DNA of 64,000 bases from Prevotella communis (GTDB taxonomy: Bacteria > Bacteroidota > Bacteroidia > Bacteroidales > Bacteroidaceae): positions 62,001 to 126,000 of the forward strand of contig NZ_CP091792.1 of assembly GCF_022024115.1 (NCBI RefSeq). Reading direction: 5' to 3'. Below are positions 62,936 to 64,000 of this stretch, one piece after another. Each line of letters starts with the position of its first letter. Position 1 is the first letter of the stretch. Made by a program: the position numbers and the translations under genes. Below the pieces are notes generated by a model that was not told where the DNA came from, did not search any database, and was given only the letters and a program-made list of their open reading frames with translations.

Positions 62936-64000
62936 ATGGTAAGGAGATTTTTTATCACATTGCTCGTTGCAGGCAGTCCGCTGCTGATTGCTGCACAGGG
63001 ACTGATAACGGGCAGCATCAAGGATGCACGTAGTGGTGAGGCGCTGATTGGTGCCTCGGTGATTGTGAAGAATGCAAAGGCACAGGGTGTCCAGACGGAT
63101 GTTGACGGAAAATTCCGTCTGCAGACCAAGAAGGAGGCGCCGCTGACTTTAAGGGTAGAGTATGTGGGCTACCGTCCGCTGGATGTGGATGTGTACGACT
63201 TCGAGGAGCCCGTGGAGATAACGCTCATTGATAATTCTAATAAGTTGGACGAGGTCGTCGTGGTGGGTTACGGTACGCAGAAGCGCAACCAGCTGACGGG
63301 TAGCGTGACCACCATCAAGGCCGACATCTTCGAGAAGGCCACAGCCCCCACGCTCGATGTGGCGTTGGGCGGACAGGTGGCTGGTCTGGCGGTGACGGCC
63401 AGCAGTGGCCAGCCAGGTGCTGACAGTCATATCCGTATTCGTGGCGGCAACTCGGTGAATGCGTCCAACGAACCGCTCTATGTGGTCGATGGCTTTATCT
63501 ATTTCAAGGATGCGGCCAACAACTCCACGGGTATCGGTGCTATCGAGGGCAGTCTGAACCCCCTGGCCACCATCAACCCCAACGACATCGAGAGTATCGA
63601 AGTCTTGAAGGATGTGTCGGCTACTGCCATCTACGGCTCGCGCGGTGCTAACGGCGTGATTCTCATCACCACCAAGAAAGGTAAGTTGGGCGAGGGTAAG
63701 GCGCACGTGAACTACAACTATACTTTGGGCGTGAGCAGCGTGGCCAAGAAGCTCGACCTGCTCACCGCCTCGGAGTGGGCACAGTACCAGAAGGATTATT
63801 TTAGTAATAAGGGAGGTTATACGGATGCTGAGATTGCAGCCCTCGGTAAGGGTACCGACTGGCAGGATGCGGTGCTGCGTACGGCTATCCAGCAGAGTCA
63901 TGAACTGAGTATCAATGGCGGTACGGAGAAGAATCGCTATGCTTTCTCGGCCAACTATACCGACCAGGAAGGCATTATCCTGAACTCTGGTTTTGAGCGT
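62936..64000 (+). CDS. SusC/RagA-type TonB-linked outer-membrane protein (partial, continues past the window)
   Basis: First 355 residues. Signal peptide (MVRRFFITLLVAGSPLLIAA), carboxypeptidase-D-like domain (GLITGSIKDARSGEALIGAS), TonB-box-plug junction KLDEVVVVGYGTQKRNQLTG, plug IRIRGGNSVNASNEPLYVVD, IESIEVLKDVSATAIYGSRG and ANGVILITTKKGK, then barrel strands. It is a textbook SusC, normally paired with SusD beyond the window edge. ATG at 62936 is preceded by a purine-rich AAAGGTAAGGAT. The promoter dyad links it to the binding-protein-like gene at 60055; glycan specificity is unknown. Confidence 0.95.
   Translation, partial: MVRRFFITLLVAGSPLLIAAQGLITGSIKDARSGEALIGASVIVKNAKAQGVQTDVDGKFRLQTKKEAPLTLRVEYVGYRPLDVDVYDFEEPVEITLIDNSNKLDEVVVVGYGTQKRNQLTGSVTTIKADIFEKATAPTLDVALGGQVAGLAVTASSGQPGADSHIRIRGGNSVNASNEPLYVVDGFIYFKDAANNSTGIGAIEGSLNPLATINPNDIESIEVLKDVSATAIYGSRGANGVILITTKKGKLGEGKAHVNYNYTLGVSSVAKKLDLLTASEWAQYQKDYFSNKGGYTDAEIAALGKGTDWQDAVLRTAIQQSHELSINGGTEKNRYAFSANYTDQEGIILNSGFER

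Overview
The window reads as chromosome of a member of the Bacteroidales, most likely a Prevotella-type organism. About thirty genes sit behind the Bacteroidetes -7 promoter word TAnnTTTG (TACCTTTG, TAACTTTG, TAATTTTG and similar), Shine-Dalgarno sequences are mostly absent, and the gene content is typical: TonB/SusC receptors, HU-like proteins with Gly/Ser tails, 'smalltalk' micro-proteins, BspA-like LRR lipoprotein, anaerobic sulfatase-maturase-type radical SAM, WbqC and GH3 proteins. No tRNA, rRNA or CRISPR was seen.

Layout. 1-5.3 kb: a TPP-riboswitch-controlled TonB receptor (cut by the window edge), a TlpA-type thioredoxin, a solitary kinase-fold protein, an S41-like protease and a serine dehydratase pseudogene reduced to its two ends. 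5.5-7.3 kb: first HU + smalltalk pair, an AT-rich palindrome bracketed by inverted short repeats, and a broken Rha-type gene. 7.3-20.8 kb: outer-membrane barrel with a membrane-anchored winged-helix regulator, a PurF homologue, MFS carrier, PAP2 phosphatase, epimerase, LRR lipoprotein, Na+/solute symporter with a porin, a DUF2264 protein and a DUF3332 lipoprotein. 20.9-39.2 kb: operon of RluA-type pseudouridine synthase plus two SF1 helicases (one with a Dna2/Cas4-like nuclease domain), a lone ABC ATPase framed by perfect inverted repeats, TrhA + RNase R, the dapB-lepB-lepB2-wbqC operon and the GH3-lipoprotein-DUF3108 operon. 39.3-45.3 kb: metal homeostasis (His-rich P-type ATPase divergent from a Fur protein; Lrp regulator; small Cys protein, TonB receptor and HMA protein). 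45.5-50.0 kb: sulfur amino acid enzymes (MetY, a second Cys/Met PLP enzyme, MalY/PatB) with a LuxR-type response regulator. 50.0-52.8 kb: radical SAM/SPASM maturase divergent from a CotH-type protein with a Gly/Phe-rich tail.

52.9-59.1 kb is the most accessory-looking part: a second HU + smalltalk pair, a 30-bp perfect AT palindrome bracketed by inverted copies of a 31-bp double-iteron word, two unknown genes, a tiny ORF behind a leader hairpin, a small unknown protein, a BT4734/VirE-like primase-type protein, a third copy of the 31-bp word exactly at the primase stop codon, and a DUF5675 protein. The first HU locus has the same architecture with a different iteron, so these look like two instances, one intact and one decayed, of the same replication-like module. 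The window ends with tcdA, a periplasmic binding-protein-like gene, a secreted CE1-type esterase and the start of a SusC receptor; the binding-protein and SusC promoters share a dyad and -33 region at identical 51-bp spacing.

A second theme is repeat invasion of coding sequence: short word repeats, a C-rich palindromic element encoding PQPLP-type peptides, and 29-bp inverted repeats lie in frame inside helicase, ATPase, RNase R, WbqC, MFS, ABC and primase genes. All functions are read from sequence motifs only; no database search was possible.
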